Shown one piece after another: positions 1 to 7,085 of a stretch of DNA of 15,376 nucleotides. How positions within the stretch are numbered: the first letter of the stretch is position 1; the number at the start of each line of letters is the position of its first letter. The notes under the pieces are model-generated. The model had not been told where the DNA came from. It ran no database searches and worked only from the letters and a program-made list of their open reading frames with translations. The position numbers and the translations under genes are program-made. The DNA is from Calditrichota bacterium (GTDB lineage: Bacteria > Calditrichota > Calditrichia > RBG-13-44-9), in NCBI GenBank assembly GCA_016934605.1, contig JAFGSO010000242.1, forward strand, positions 1-15,376. The letters are read 5' to 3'.

Positions 1-25
1 ACCTAATCTTTACAAATCCCCCCAA

Positions 26-44
26 CCCCCTTTTTCAAAGGGGG
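26..44. repeat. C-rich perfect inverted repeat
   Basis: CCCCCTTT (26-33) pairs perfectly with AAAGGGGG (37-44) around a 3-base TTC loop. A further CCCCCC run at 18-23 precedes it. It resembles in style the C-rich palindrome at 10963-10988, so the two may belong to one class of small intergenic elements. It lacks the T-run of an intrinsic terminator on the + strand. Read on the - strand, the sequence after the stem is GGTTGGGGGG, so it does not fit a terminator there either. Confidence 0.7.
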
Positions 45-75
45 CTATGGTTTCTCTGTATCTGGATAACCGAAT

Positions 76-114
76 CCTGGTTCCTGGTTGCTGACTAAAC
101 CATGCCTGGTTTAA
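76..114. repeat. Heptamer tract joined to a TAAACCA hairpin
   Basis: CCTGGTT occurs twice in tandem (76-82, 83-89) and is followed by GCTGACT (90-96). The last bases of that unit start a hairpin: TAAACCA (96-102), loop TGCC, TGGTTTA (107-113). The same arrangement, heptamers running into a CTAAACC...GGTTTAG hairpin, occurs twice at 10694-10746 and 10787-10825. It is therefore a repeated element of this genome rather than a chance fold. Confidence 0.65.
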
Positions 115-117
115 TCA

Positions 118-174
118 CGCCCACTGGCGAGGCCTGCCCGCCAACTGGCGGGGATCAGTCAGCCGAAAGGCTGA
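118..174. repeat. Three successive short hairpins
   Basis: Directly after the TAAACCA hairpin come three more perfect inverted repeats with 4-base loops. They are CGCC/GGCG (118-129, loop CACT), CCCGCC/GGCGGG (137-152, loop AACT) and TCAGCC/GGCTGA (159-174, loop GAAA). The second and third also share flanking sequence that allows alternative pairings, for example GCCGAAAGG with CCTTCGGC at 180-187. No coding sequence or T-run is associated. The role is unknown; a structured transcript or a nested repeat element are both possible. Confidence 0.6.
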
Positions 175-249
175 TCCGACCTTCGGCGTGAACCTCCGGC
201 TGATTTGGTGCTTGGTAATTGGAATTTATTTCTGCTTTCTTTGTATGAT

Positions 250-351
250 CCCTTTTCCATTCTCCCTTTTCCATTCTCCCTTATCCATTTACCGTGTGAA
301 TCCTGAATCCTCCTCTGAGCCTCTGCGCCCCTGTACCCCTGAGCCTCTTAC
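250..351. repeat. Tandem 14-, 7- and 8-base repeats
   Basis: CCCTTTTCCATTCT is repeated exactly at 250-263 and 264-277, with a third degenerate copy to 290. GAATCCT is doubled at 298-311. Five octamers follow at 312-351: CCTCTGAG, CCTCTGCG, CCCCTGTA, CCCCTGAG and CCTCTTAC. The 14-base unit is twice seven, in keeping with the heptamer repeats elsewhere in the window. The pyrimidine bias on this strand explains the chance ORF through it. Confidence 0.7.
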
Positions 352-396
352 CACCCGGAGAATTTTTATGAAATAAAAATCAATTTCATTTTTTAC

Positions 397-426
397 TTGC
401 GTAGACCATAAAAAATTTTATATTAT
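397..426 (+). promoter_or_regulatory. Probable sigma-70-type promoter of groES-groEL
   Basis: TTGCGT (397-402) is a fair -35 element. TATTAT (421-426) follows 18 bases later, and TATATT (419-424) gives an alternative 16-base spacing; both are one mismatch from TATAAT. The A/T-rich sequence between and the immediate overlap with the CIRCE operator support promoter function. The transcription start would lie inside the operator, so HrcA binding would block initiation. Confidence 0.55.
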
Positions 427-452
427 TAGCACTCTAAATACAAAAGTGCTAA
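426..452 (+). promoter_or_regulatory. CIRCE operator (HrcA binding site)
   Basis: TTAGCACTC (426-434), a 9-base spacer and AAGTGCTAA (444-452) match the CIRCE consensus TTAGCACTC-N9-GAGTGCTAA in 17 of 18 arm positions; the only change is G to A at 444. It sits 53 bases before the groES start and overlaps the predicted -10 box, the usual position for repression of groESL by HrcA. Heat-shock derepression of the operon is therefore expected. hrcA itself is not in the window. Confidence 0.95.
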
Positions 453-505
453 ATAATAAATATAAATCATTAATAAACAAATAAATACAAATTAAGGAGG
501 AACAG

Positions 506-796
506 ATGAAGCTCAGACCATTATCAGACCGAGTGGTTGTAAAACCGGTTGAAGATGAAGACAAGACGCCGGGTGGAATAATCCTCCCGGATACCGCCAA
601 GGAAAAACCGATGAAAGGTGAAATCACTGCAGTGGGTCCCGGCGGCCTGAATGATAAAGGCGAAAGAATTAAACCCGATGTCAAAAAAGGTGATATCGTG
701 ATTTACGGAAAGTATTCCGGTACAGAATTTAAAATGGATAATCAGGAATATCTTATCCTGAGAGAGAGTGATATTTTAGCAGTGCTTGAGAAATAA
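506..796 (+). CDS. groES: Co-chaperonin GroES (Cpn10)
   Basis: A 96-residue protein of normal GroES length. It forms the heptameric lid that binds GroEL and closes the folding chamber in the cytoplasm. The N-terminal MKLRPLSDRVVVKP is typical. The mobile loop spans about residues 17-33 and contains the GroEL-contacting hydrophobic triplet Ile25-Ile26-Leu27 after TPGG. The roof-loop and C-terminal beta elements are intact, with GDIVIYGKYSGTE at residues 62-74. A strong ribosome binding site, AAGGAGG at 494-500, stands 5 bases before the ATG. It is the first gene of a two-gene operon with groEL, 31 bp downstream, under CIRCE/HrcA control. Confidence 0.98.
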   Translation: MKLRPLSDRVVVKPVEDEDKTPGGIILPDTAKEKPMKGEITAVGPGGLNDKGERIKPDVKKGDIVIYGKYSGTEFKMDNQEYLILRESDILAVLEK

Positions 797-827
797 GTGA
801 ATATAAAAAATAGAGGAGATTAATATT

Positions 828-2450
828 ATGGCCAAACTTATTGAATATAGTTCCGAAGCCCGCAATAAACTGAGAAAGGGTGTGGATGGTCTGGCAACAG
901 CAGTGAAGGTTACATTGGGACCGAAAGGTCGTAATGTGGTAATCGAAAAGAAATTTGGTGCTCCCACCGTAACAAAAGATGGTGTGACTGTTGCCAAAGA
1001 AATCGAACTGGAAGATCCCATGGAGAATATGGGAGCACAGATGGTGAAGGAAGTGGCTTCCAAAACCAGTGATGATGCCGGCGATGGTACCACTACAGCT
1101 ACCGTTCTGGCCCAGTCCATTTTTACTGAAGGTTTGAAAAACGTGACAGCCGGTGCCAATGCCACCGAAATTCGCCGCGGTATCGATCAAGCCGTCAAAA
1201 CAGTGGTTGAAGAATTGAAAAAACTGAGCAAAGATATTGAAGGTAAAACTGAAATATCCCAGGTCGGTGCTATTTCTGCCAACAACGATATGACCATTGG
1301 TGAACTGCTGGCCGATGCGATGGAAAAAGTCGGCAACGAAGGTGTTATAACGGTTGAAGAAGCAAAAACTCTGGAAACGGTGCTGGACGTGGTTGAAGGT
1401 ATGCAGTTCGACCGTGGTTATCTGTCACCCTACTTTGTGACCGATCCGGAGAACATGGAAGCCGTTCTGGAAGATGCCATGATTCTGATCCATGACAAAA
1501 AGATCTCCAGTATGAAGGATTTGCTTCCAATCCTGGAAAAATCCGCTCAAACAGGAAAGCCACTCCTGATTATTGCTGAAGACATTGAAGGTGAAGCACT
1601 GGCTACACTGGTGGTTAACAAAATCCGCGGTACGCTGCGCGTCTGTGCGGTAAAGGCTCCCGGATTCGGCGATCGGCGCAAGGCCATGCTGGAAGATATC
1701 GCCATTCTGACCGGCGGCCGGGTCATCAGCGAAGAAGCCGGATTTAAACTGGAAAATGCCGTGCTGAGCGATCTCGGTTCAGCCAAACGGATTGTAGTGG
1801 ATAAAGAAAACACCACCATTGTGGAAGGTGCCGGAGAAAAGAGTGAGATTAAGGGAAGAATCTCTCAGATTAAAAAACAGATCGAAGCAACCACTTCGGA
1901 TTACGACCGTGAAAAACTGCAGGAACGTCTGGCGAAACTCGCTGGCGGTGTTGCCGTCATTAAAATCGGCGCAGCTACTGAGAGTGAAATGAAAGAGCGA
2001 AAAGCGCTGGTTGAGGATGCGCTCCATGCAACACGCGCCGCGGTGGAGGAAGGAATTGTGCCCGGCGGCGGTGTAGCCTATCTGCGCGCTCTGCCCGCTC
2101 TTGAAAAAATGAAACTGAACGGCGACAAACAAATCGGTGTCAATATCGTGCGCAGGGCGCTGGAAGAACCGATTCGTCAGATCGTCAATAACTGCGGGCT
2201 GGAAGGCTCGGTTGTGGTCGAAAAAGTGAAAGCCGGAAAGACCAACTTCGGTTTCAATGCGGCTACCGAAGCCTATGAAGAAGATATGGTAAAAGCCGGA
2301 ATCATCGATCCTACAAAAGTATCCCGCACCGCAATCGAAAATGCGTCTTCGGTAGCGGGTATGCTGTTGATGACCGAAGCCGTGGTTGCTGAAGAACCCG
2401 AAGAGGAAAAAGCACCGCCTATGCCTCCCGGTGGCGGCGGAATGTATTAA
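828..2450 (+). CDS. groEL: Chaperonin GroEL (Cpn60)
   Basis: This 540-residue ATP-dependent chaperonin forms the double-ring folding chamber. Visible family features are TLGPKGRN (residues 29-36), the ATP-binding GDGTTT (85-90, with Asp86), Asp397 for ATP hydrolysis in LVEDALHATRA, and the Cpn60 signature AAVEEGIVPGGG (404-415). The protein ends in an acidic stretch, then proline- and glycine-rich MPPGGGGMY; this is shorter than the GGM repeats of proteobacterial GroEL but common elsewhere. GAGGAG (813-818) lies 9 bases before the ATG. It is co-transcribed with groES and followed 17 bp later by a strong intrinsic terminator. Full length, with no oddities. Confidence 0.99.
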   Translation: MAKLIEYSSEARNKLRKGVDGLATAVKVTLGPKGRNVVIEKKFGAPTVTKDGVTVAKEIELEDPMENMGAQMVKEVASKTSDDAGDGTTTATVLAQSIFTEGLKNVTAGANATEIRRGIDQAVKTVVEELKKLSKDIEGKTEISQVGAISANNDMTIGELLADAMEKVGNEGVITVEEAKTLETVLDVVEGMQFDRGYLSPYFVTDPENMEAVLEDAMILIHDKKISSMKDLLPILEKSAQTGKPLLIIAEDIEGEALATLVVNKIRGTLRVCAVKAPGFGDRRKAMLEDIAILTGGRVISEEAGFKLENAVLSDLGSAKRIVVDKENTTIVEGAGEKSEIKGRISQIKKQIEATTSDYDREKLQERLAKLAGGVAVIKIGAATESEMKERKALVEDALHATRAAVEEGIVPGGGVAYLRALPALEKMKLNGDKQIGVNIVRRALEEPIRQIVNNCGLEGSVVVEKVKAGKTNFGFNAATEAYEEDMVKAGIIDPTKVSRTAIENASSVAGMLLMTEAVVAEEPEEEKAPPMPPGGGGMY

Positions 2451-2462
2451 TACAGGACACAT

Positions 2463-2490
2463 AAAAGCCCCCGGATTCCGGGGGTTTTTT
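2463..2490 (+). terminator. Intrinsic terminator of groES-groEL
   Basis: CCCCCGG (2468-2474), loop ATT and CCGGGGG (2478-2484) form a 7-bp all-GC stem followed by six T residues (2485-2490). An A-run (2463-2466) precedes the stem and can extend it. The distance of about 17 bp from the groEL stop codon is typical. Confidence 0.95.
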
Positions 2491-2769
2491 ATTTCAGAGC
2501 TGGATAAATAAATCATGGTGAAGAATTATCACATGGCTTACTCCAGACAATATGAACAAGCTCCGCTTTTCATAAATCAATCACAACAAATAATCTAAAT
2601 GCGATTATCTCCTTTTCTTGATTATGGTATATGGGATCCCCGCCATTCTGGCCTGTCAGCCTGGAAGCACTTATAATCGTAGGTATGCCCGGTTCTAAAT
2701 AATCCTGTAACATAATCGTTGAAACTACTTCATTTTATTCATAAATTATTGTTTAAACAAAAATAATGA
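2491..2769. other. Intergenic region between groEL terminator and panB
   Basis: No credible gene is present. A 27-codon ORF from 2516 has no ribosome binding site and no recognisable features. A G/C-richer patch at about 2636-2670 (CCCCGCCATTCTGGC and following) recalls the hairpin repeats at the window start but is too degenerate to assign. A weak promoter-like pair precedes panB. Confidence 0.5.
2719..2747 (+). promoter_or_regulatory. Possible promoter of panB-panC
   Basis: TTGAAA (2719-2724) and TAAATT (2742-2747) are separated by 17 bases in an A/T-rich region. The -10 match is only 4 of 6. A start about 7 bases downstream would leave a leader of roughly 16 bases before the panB ATG, consistent with the absence of a Shine-Dalgarno sequence there. 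Confidence 0.3.
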
Positions 2770-3594
2770 ATGATTATGCCTACTGAATCAGAGATTAAAA
2801 AAATGACAGTGCCGGATATTCTGGCCAGAAAAAAGAGCGGAAAAAAAATAACTGCGCTTACCGCTTACGATTATTTAATGGCGGAAATGCTGGATGAAAC
2901 GGGAATAGATATTATTCTTGTCGGCGACTCACTGGGAATGGTGGTCAGTGGATATGAAACCACACTACCGGTGACCATGGAGGAAATGGTATATCATACC
3001 AGAATTGTGAGTAAGGGAGTGAAACATGCGCTACTCGTCGCCGATATGCCGTTTCTTTCCTATCAGGTATCTGTTGAACAGGCGGTTGCCAATGCAGGCC
3101 GTTTTCTGAAAGAGACAGCCGCCCAGGCGGTGAAGGTGGAAGGCGGAAGAACATTTGTGCCGGTTGTGGAAAAACTGGTAGCAAGCGGAATCCCGGTAAT
3201 GGGTCATATTGGATTACTGCCGCAATCTATTCACAAATACGGAGGATATAAATTGCAGGGAAAGGATCCGCGGGCCTCCAACATATTAAAAGATGATGCC
3301 CGCCGGCTGGCCGACGCCGGAGCGTTTTCTCTGGTTCTGGAAAAGATTCCTGCAGAACTCGCCAGGGAGATTACTGCTGCAGTACCGGTTCCAACTATCG
3401 GAATTGGAGCAGGCCCGCATTGTGACGGGCAGATTCTGGTGAGCCACGATATGCTTGGGATCTATGATAAATTCAAGCCGCGGTTTGTCCGGCGGTATGC
3501 TGAACTCGGGAAAGAGATGCGGATGGCCTTCAAAAAATATATCGATGATATTCAATCCGGAAACTTTCCGGCTGAAGATGAATCTTTCAGCTGA
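2770..3594 (+). CDS. panB: 3-methyl-2-oxobutanoate hydroxymethyltransferase (PanB)
   Basis: PanB transfers a hydroxymethyl group from 5,10-methylene-tetrahydrofolate to alpha-ketoisovalerate to give ketopantoate, the first committed step of pantothenate and CoA synthesis. At 274 residues it has the family length and carries VGDSLGM (51-57), ADMPF (91-95), KVEGG (122-126), GHIGLLPQ (145-152), the catalytic-base Glu191 in LVLEKIP, and GIGAG (211-215). These residues bind the divalent metal and ketoacid in a TIM-barrel. The start is uncertain between ATG 2770 and ATG 2776; neither has a Shine-Dalgarno sequence, so translation may be leaderless or rely on an A/T-rich leader. panC follows 12 bp after its stop, so the two are an operon. 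Confidence 0.97.
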   Translation: MIMPTESEIKKMTVPDILARKKSGKKITALTAYDYLMAEMLDETGIDIILVGDSLGMVVSGYETTLPVTMEEMVYHTRIVSKGVKHALLVADMPFLSYQVSVEQAVANAGRFLKETAAQAVKVEGGRTFVPVVEKLVASGIPVMGHIGLLPQSIHKYGGYKLQGKDPRASNILKDDARRLADAGAFSLVLEKIPAELAREITAAVPVPTIGIGAGPHCDGQILVSHDMLGIYDKFKPRFVRRYAELGKEMRMAFKKYIDDIQSGNFPAEDESFS

Positions 3595-3606
3595 GTATTG
3601 AATAAT

Positions 3607-4458
3607 ATGATAACCATTCGAGAAATAAAACAGATGCAGGCGACTTCGGAGAAATATAGGTCCGAAGGAAAAAAAATCGGATTTGTTCCCACCATGGGCT
3701 TTCTACACGAAGGACATCTAAGCCTTATCAGACAGATGCGGCCCCTCTGTGACATTCTGGTGGTTAGTATTTTTGTGAATCCCACTCAGTTTGCACCTTC
3801 GGAAGATCTGGAGCAATATCCCAGAGATTTCGAACGGGATGAAAAACTGTGCCGGAATGAAAATGTGGATATCATTTTTTATCCCGACAGCGGACAGATG
3901 TATCCGGCTCCTTATGCCACCTATGTTCATGTGGAAAATCTTACCGACACTCTCTGTGGTGCCTCCCGACCCGGGCATTTTCGCGGTGTTACCACAATAG
4001 TAACTAAACTTTTCCATATTGTTAAACCACACCTGGCTATTTTCGGAGAAAAAGATTTCCAGCAGGCGGTTGTGCTAAAAAAGATGGTGGTAGACCTGAA
4101 TTTCGATGTGAAAATTATGACCGGTCCAATCATTCGTGAAGAGGACGGTCTGGCGATGAGCTCCCGGAATAAGTACCTGACAGCTAATCAGCGCCGTCAG
4201 GCCACCATAATCTACCAAAGTCTGCAGAAAGCTCAGGAAATGGTGAAGGCAGGAGAAAGAAATTCTGAAGTTATCAGAAAATATATTATAGATAACATCA
4301 ATAGAATCCCCGAAACTAAAATAGATTATGTGGCCGTGGTGAATGAAACCACACTTAAGCCTGTTGTTCAAATAGACCACCATTCAGTAATAGCACTGGC
4401 GGTATATATCGGAAGTACCCGTCTTATTGACAATGTTCGACTGAATACAATTCGTTAA
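3607..4458 (+). CDS. panC: Pantoate--beta-alanine ligase (PanC)
   Basis: PanC (283 residues) condenses pantoate with beta-alanine using ATP, through a pantoyl-adenylate, to make pantothenate. It shows the nucleotidyltransferase-type PTMG (28-31) and HEGH (34-37) motifs, NPTQF (58-62), GEKD (147-150) and MSSRN (184-188), which takes the place of KMSKS. An in-frame TTG at 3598 would add three residues, but ATG 3607 gives the usual family N-terminus, MITIREIKQMQ. No strong Shine-Dalgarno is present, so translation is probably coupled to panB just upstream. panD and panE are not in the window. Confidence 0.97.
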   Translation: MITIREIKQMQATSEKYRSEGKKIGFVPTMGFLHEGHLSLIRQMRPLCDILVVSIFVNPTQFAPSEDLEQYPRDFERDEKLCRNENVDIIFYPDSGQMYPAPYATYVHVENLTDTLCGASRPGHFRGVTTIVTKLFHIVKPHLAIFGEKDFQQAVVLKKMVVDLNFDVKIMTGPIIREEDGLAMSSRNKYLTANQRRQATIIYQSLQKAQEMVKAGERNSEVIRKYIIDNINRIPETKIDYVAVVNETTLKPVVQIDHHSVIALAVYIGSTRLIDNVRLNTIR

Positions 4459-4763
4459 AAATAAATTCACCTCAACTGATTTTTCAAAAAAAAGCCAGGT
4501 TAAGAATGATCTGTGTCAACACTTATGTAACCGCAAATCATTTTATTGGACAAAAATATTTAGACTGCATTATTCAAAGACACAAAGACACGAAGTAAGT
4601 AATATTTATGAATCATGGAATTTATAAGTCAGATATGAATATGATTTTTTTATTCATTCCAGCACTCTTATTTTTTGGTGCCTTATTGACTTTGTGGCAA
4701 AATTTGTAAAAGAAACAAGTTAGATAATGAGTAATTTTTAAATACATAATTTTAAGGAGACTG
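4459..4763. other. A/T-rich intergenic region with a degenerate inverted repeat
   Basis: No gene was found. A sequence of CAAAGACA-type units at about 4576-4597 (CAAAGACACAAAGACACGAA) is partly complementary to CTTTGTGGC near 4691-4699. This gives a loose inverted repeat around roughly 100 bases, like the decayed remnant of a small non-autonomous element. No terminator is evident after panC. The ribosome binding site of the next gene, AAGGAG, lies at 4754-4759. Confidence 0.4.
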
Positions 4764-5498
4764 ATGGATTTATCGACCATTATTCTGGCAGCGGGAAAAG
4801 GAAAGCGGATGAATTCCAATAAACCAAAGGTTTTACATCCTCTCCTTGGACGACCAATGATTCATTATGTTATAGATACAGCTCTGGAAATAGGTTCTAA
4901 AAAGATTATCCTGGTAGTTGGCCACCTAAAGGACCAGGTGATAGAAGCTGTTAATAATAAAAGGGTGGAATTTGTTGTTCAGGAGCAGCAGTTAGGCACC
5001 GGACATGCCGTCCAACAGGCCAGCGGTTATTTTAAAAATTATGAAGGCAATGTACTGGTTCTTTCCGGCGATGTTCCTCTTCTCACCTGCAGCACCTTAA
5101 ATACCATGATCCGAGTTCAGCAGGAGCAAGAACCACTCGCTACACTCCTCACAGCAAAAATGGATGATCCCACCGGCTACGGTCGCATAGTAAGAGATAG
5201 ATCTGGCTATGTAAAAAAAATTGTTGAACATAAAGATGCAGATCCGGAGATCCTTCAAATAAAAGAAATTAATGTGGGTATCTATATTTTTAAAAGCCAG
5301 CCCCTATTCGAGACGCTTCCGTTGGTAAAGAATAATAACAGTCAGGGTGAGTATTATCTGCCGGATGTCATTAAAATTTATGTGGAGCAGGGGAAAAAAG
5401 TCGCTGCTATTCAGACCCCCAGTGTGGAAGAGACTCATGGAATTAACGACCTCGATCAGCTGAAAAAAGCGGAAGAGATTCTGAACAAGCGGAACTGA
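4764..5498 (+). CDS. UDP-GlcNAc pyrophosphorylase-like uridylyltransferase (GlmU N-terminal domain only)
   Basis: The 244-residue nucleotidyltransferase-fold protein matches the N-terminal half of GlmU, which makes UDP-N-acetylglucosamine from GlcNAc-1-phosphate and UTP for peptidoglycan and lipopolysaccharide. Visible motifs are LAAGKGKRM (8-16), Lys22 in KPKVLHPL, QEQQLGTGHAV (73-83), the metal-binding SGDVPLL (101-107), GYGR (138-141), Glu155, Asn170 in EINVGIY and GEYYLPD (195-201). Bifunctional GlmU is about 450-460 residues; the left-handed beta-helix acetyltransferase domain is absent and no hexapeptide repeats follow the stop. It could therefore be a split GlmU with the acetyltransferase encoded elsewhere, or a paralogous sugar uridylyltransferase. 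AAGGAG at 4754-4759 supports the ATG. Confidence 0.85.
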   Translation: MDLSTIILAAGKGKRMNSNKPKVLHPLLGRPMIHYVIDTALEIGSKKIILVVGHLKDQVIEAVNNKRVEFVVQEQQLGTGHAVQQASGYFKNYEGNVLVLSGDVPLLTCSTLNTMIRVQQEQEPLATLLTAKMDDPTGYGRIVRDRSGYVKKIVEHKDADPEILQIKEINVGIYIFKSQPLFETLPLVKNNNSQGEYYLPDVIKIYVEQGKKVAAIQTPSVEETHGINDLDQLKKAEEILNKRN

Positions 5499-5644
5499 TT
5501 TCCGGGTTTATTAAGATCGGTAAACCAGCAGACTTCATCGTGTCTACCAACTTCGACCATTTTTACCGCTTTCCCCTTATTTAGATTTGTGATATCTGGG
5601 AAATATCAGTATATTTACGCTTATTTTTGAATCCGGGAAGTAAA

Positions 5645-7039
5645 ATGAGCAATCAAGAAGACATCCTCAGTGTAGAAAATCGTCCGGATTACACCCCGCA
5701 AATTGATGCCCGGACAAAAATTGTTGAAATACTGAGCAAAGTGGATACACGTCACGCTTATTCAGATATATTACTGGAGAAAGAAATAATCGACTTGTCT
5801 GATGTGGACAAGCGGTTTGTCACTGAAGTCGTAAACGGAGTTCTGAGATGGCGCCTCCGACTGGACTGGTATCTCAATCAACTGTACCTGGGCGAATACG
5901 ATAATCTTCTGATTGAAGTAAAGAATAATCTCCGATCCTCGGTCTACCAGCTTCTTTTTCTGGATAAAATTCCGGCTTATGCGGTTTTGTATGAAGCGGT
6001 GGAAATTGCCAAGGCAAAATTTAATCAGAAGACCGCAAATCTGGTGAATGCTATTCTGAGAAATTATCTCCGGCAGGCCAAAAAATTCGATTTTCTGGAA
6101 ATGGAGATGGAGATTCTGGATAAGCTGGCCTTTCGCTATTCTCATCCGAAATGGTTAATACAGCGCTGGATAGAACACTGGGGAATCGATGAGGTTTCGA
6201 TGCTGTGCCAGGCGAATAATGAACGACCCCGCCTCTCAGTCAGATTAAACAGGCAAATTGCCGATCCAACTTCTTTTTTCAAATCCCTTGATGAGAATCA
6301 GATCTCTTATGAGGTTCATCCCGATTTCCCTGATTTTGTCTGGATCGATAATTTTCAGGATTTTCGAAAACTGGATTTCATCAGTCGCGGATGGGTTTCT
6401 GTACAGGATATCAGTACTGGTATCCCGGCTGTTCTGCTGAATCCGATACCCGGTGAAAAAGTATTGGATATGTGTGCGGCCCCCGGAGGAAAAACCGGTT
6501 ATATTGCCGATAAAATGGGAGATGACGGATTCATTCTGGCCCTGGATCGTCATCCTTCCCGCCTGAAAACTCTGGCCAATAACATGAAACGTTTGCAGCT
6601 GAGAAGCCCCAGATCGGTTACGGCGGATGGCAACCGGTTACCTGTCCGGTGCGAATTCGACAAAATACTTGTGGATGCACCCTGCACGGGCTTTGGTGTG
6701 CTGAGAAAAAAAGTCGATTTAAAGTGGAAGCGAACGGAACAGGATATTTCCGAAATGAAGGAAGTGCAGTTAAAATTGCTGGAGCAGGCCGCTGCCTCAT
6801 TAAGGGTTGGCGGATTGATGGTCTATAGTACCTGCACTCTGGAGCCGGAGGAAAATGAAAAAAATATTTACCGCTTTCTGGAAAAACACCCGGAATTTGA
6901 ATTGCTGAGGTTAAAGAACAGAATACCCGAGAAATATATCACTCATAAATATTTCGTTTATACTTTTCCCCATAAACATCAGATGGACGGTTCATTCGCT
7001 GCGCTCCTTCAAAAAGGTGCCGCCAGCAAGAAAGAATGA
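5645..7039 (+). CDS. rsmB: 16S rRNA (cytosine-967-C5)-methyltransferase RsmB
   Basis: RsmB uses S-adenosylmethionine to methylate C967 of 16S rRNA before 30S assembly. The 464-residue protein has an N-terminal NusB-like helical RNA-binding domain (about 20-145) and a C-terminal Rossmann methyltransferase domain. The latter shows SAM motif I DMCAAPGGKT (275-284), Asp301, motif IV DAPCTG (344-349, with Cys347) and motif VI STCTLEPEEN (395-404, with catalytic Cys397). The ending DGSFAALLQK is typical. ATG 5645 is preferred over an in-frame TTG at 5627 because GGGAAG (5635-5640) precedes it. It is convergent with the GNAT-like gene, 46 bp away, with no clear terminator between. Other RsmB/RsmF-family specificities cannot be excluded, but the NusB domain favours RsmB. 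Confidence 0.93.
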   Translation: MSNQEDILSVENRPDYTPQIDARTKIVEILSKVDTRHAYSDILLEKEIIDLSDVDKRFVTEVVNGVLRWRLRLDWYLNQLYLGEYDNLLIEVKNNLRSSVYQLLFLDKIPAYAVLYEAVEIAKAKFNQKTANLVNAILRNYLRQAKKFDFLEMEMEILDKLAFRYSHPKWLIQRWIEHWGIDEVSMLCQANNERPRLSVRLNRQIADPTSFFKSLDENQISYEVHPDFPDFVWIDNFQDFRKLDFISRGWVSVQDISTGIPAVLLNPIPGEKVLDMCAAPGGKTGYIADKMGDDGFILALDRHPSRLKTLANNMKRLQLRSPRSVTADGNRLPVRCEFDKILVDAPCTGFGVLRKKVDLKWKRTEQDISEMKEVQLKLLEQAAASLRVGGLMVYSTCTLEPEENEKNIYRFLEKHPEFELLRLKNRIPEKYITHKYFVYTFPHKHQMDGSFAALLQKGAASKKE

Positions 7040-7085
7040 TATTTTTTTTAATGCAGAAGAAATCAACAGCAAGAAATAAAATTCG

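Larger units (their letters stand above)
1..396. other. Non-coding, repeat-rich region upstream of groES
   Basis: No supportable gene lies here. The one ORF (188-376) runs through tandem repeats, has no ribosome binding site and reads as low-complexity protein. The stretch contains, in order, a C-rich inverted repeat (26-44), a short heptamer tract (76-96), four small hairpins (96-174), a 14-base tandem repeat (250-290), a doubled GAATCCT (298-311) and five degenerate octamers (312-351). The groES promoter begins at about 397. The hairpin block may lie in the 3' flank of a gene left of the window, but that gene is not visible. Confidence 0.75.

Noticed and set aside
188..376. ORF of 62 codons upstream of groES
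   Set aside because: It starts at a non-ATG codon without a ribosome binding site and runs through 14-, 7- and 8-base tandem repeats; the protein is low-complexity.
1779..2516. 245-codon ORF antisense to groEL
   Set aside because: It is a long shadow frame opposite a strongly conserved gene, with no family resemblance and extending through the terminator hairpin.
2516..2599. 27-codon ORF after the groEL terminator
   Set aside because: No ribosome binding site, no recognisable features and too short to separate from chance.
3598..3606. TTG-initiated N-terminal extension of PanC
   Set aside because: ATG 3607 gives the normal family N-terminus, and no ribosome binding site favours TTG. Similar TTG extensions of rsmB (5627), the SDR (11332) and the GNAT-like gene (8216) were rejected for the same kind of reason.
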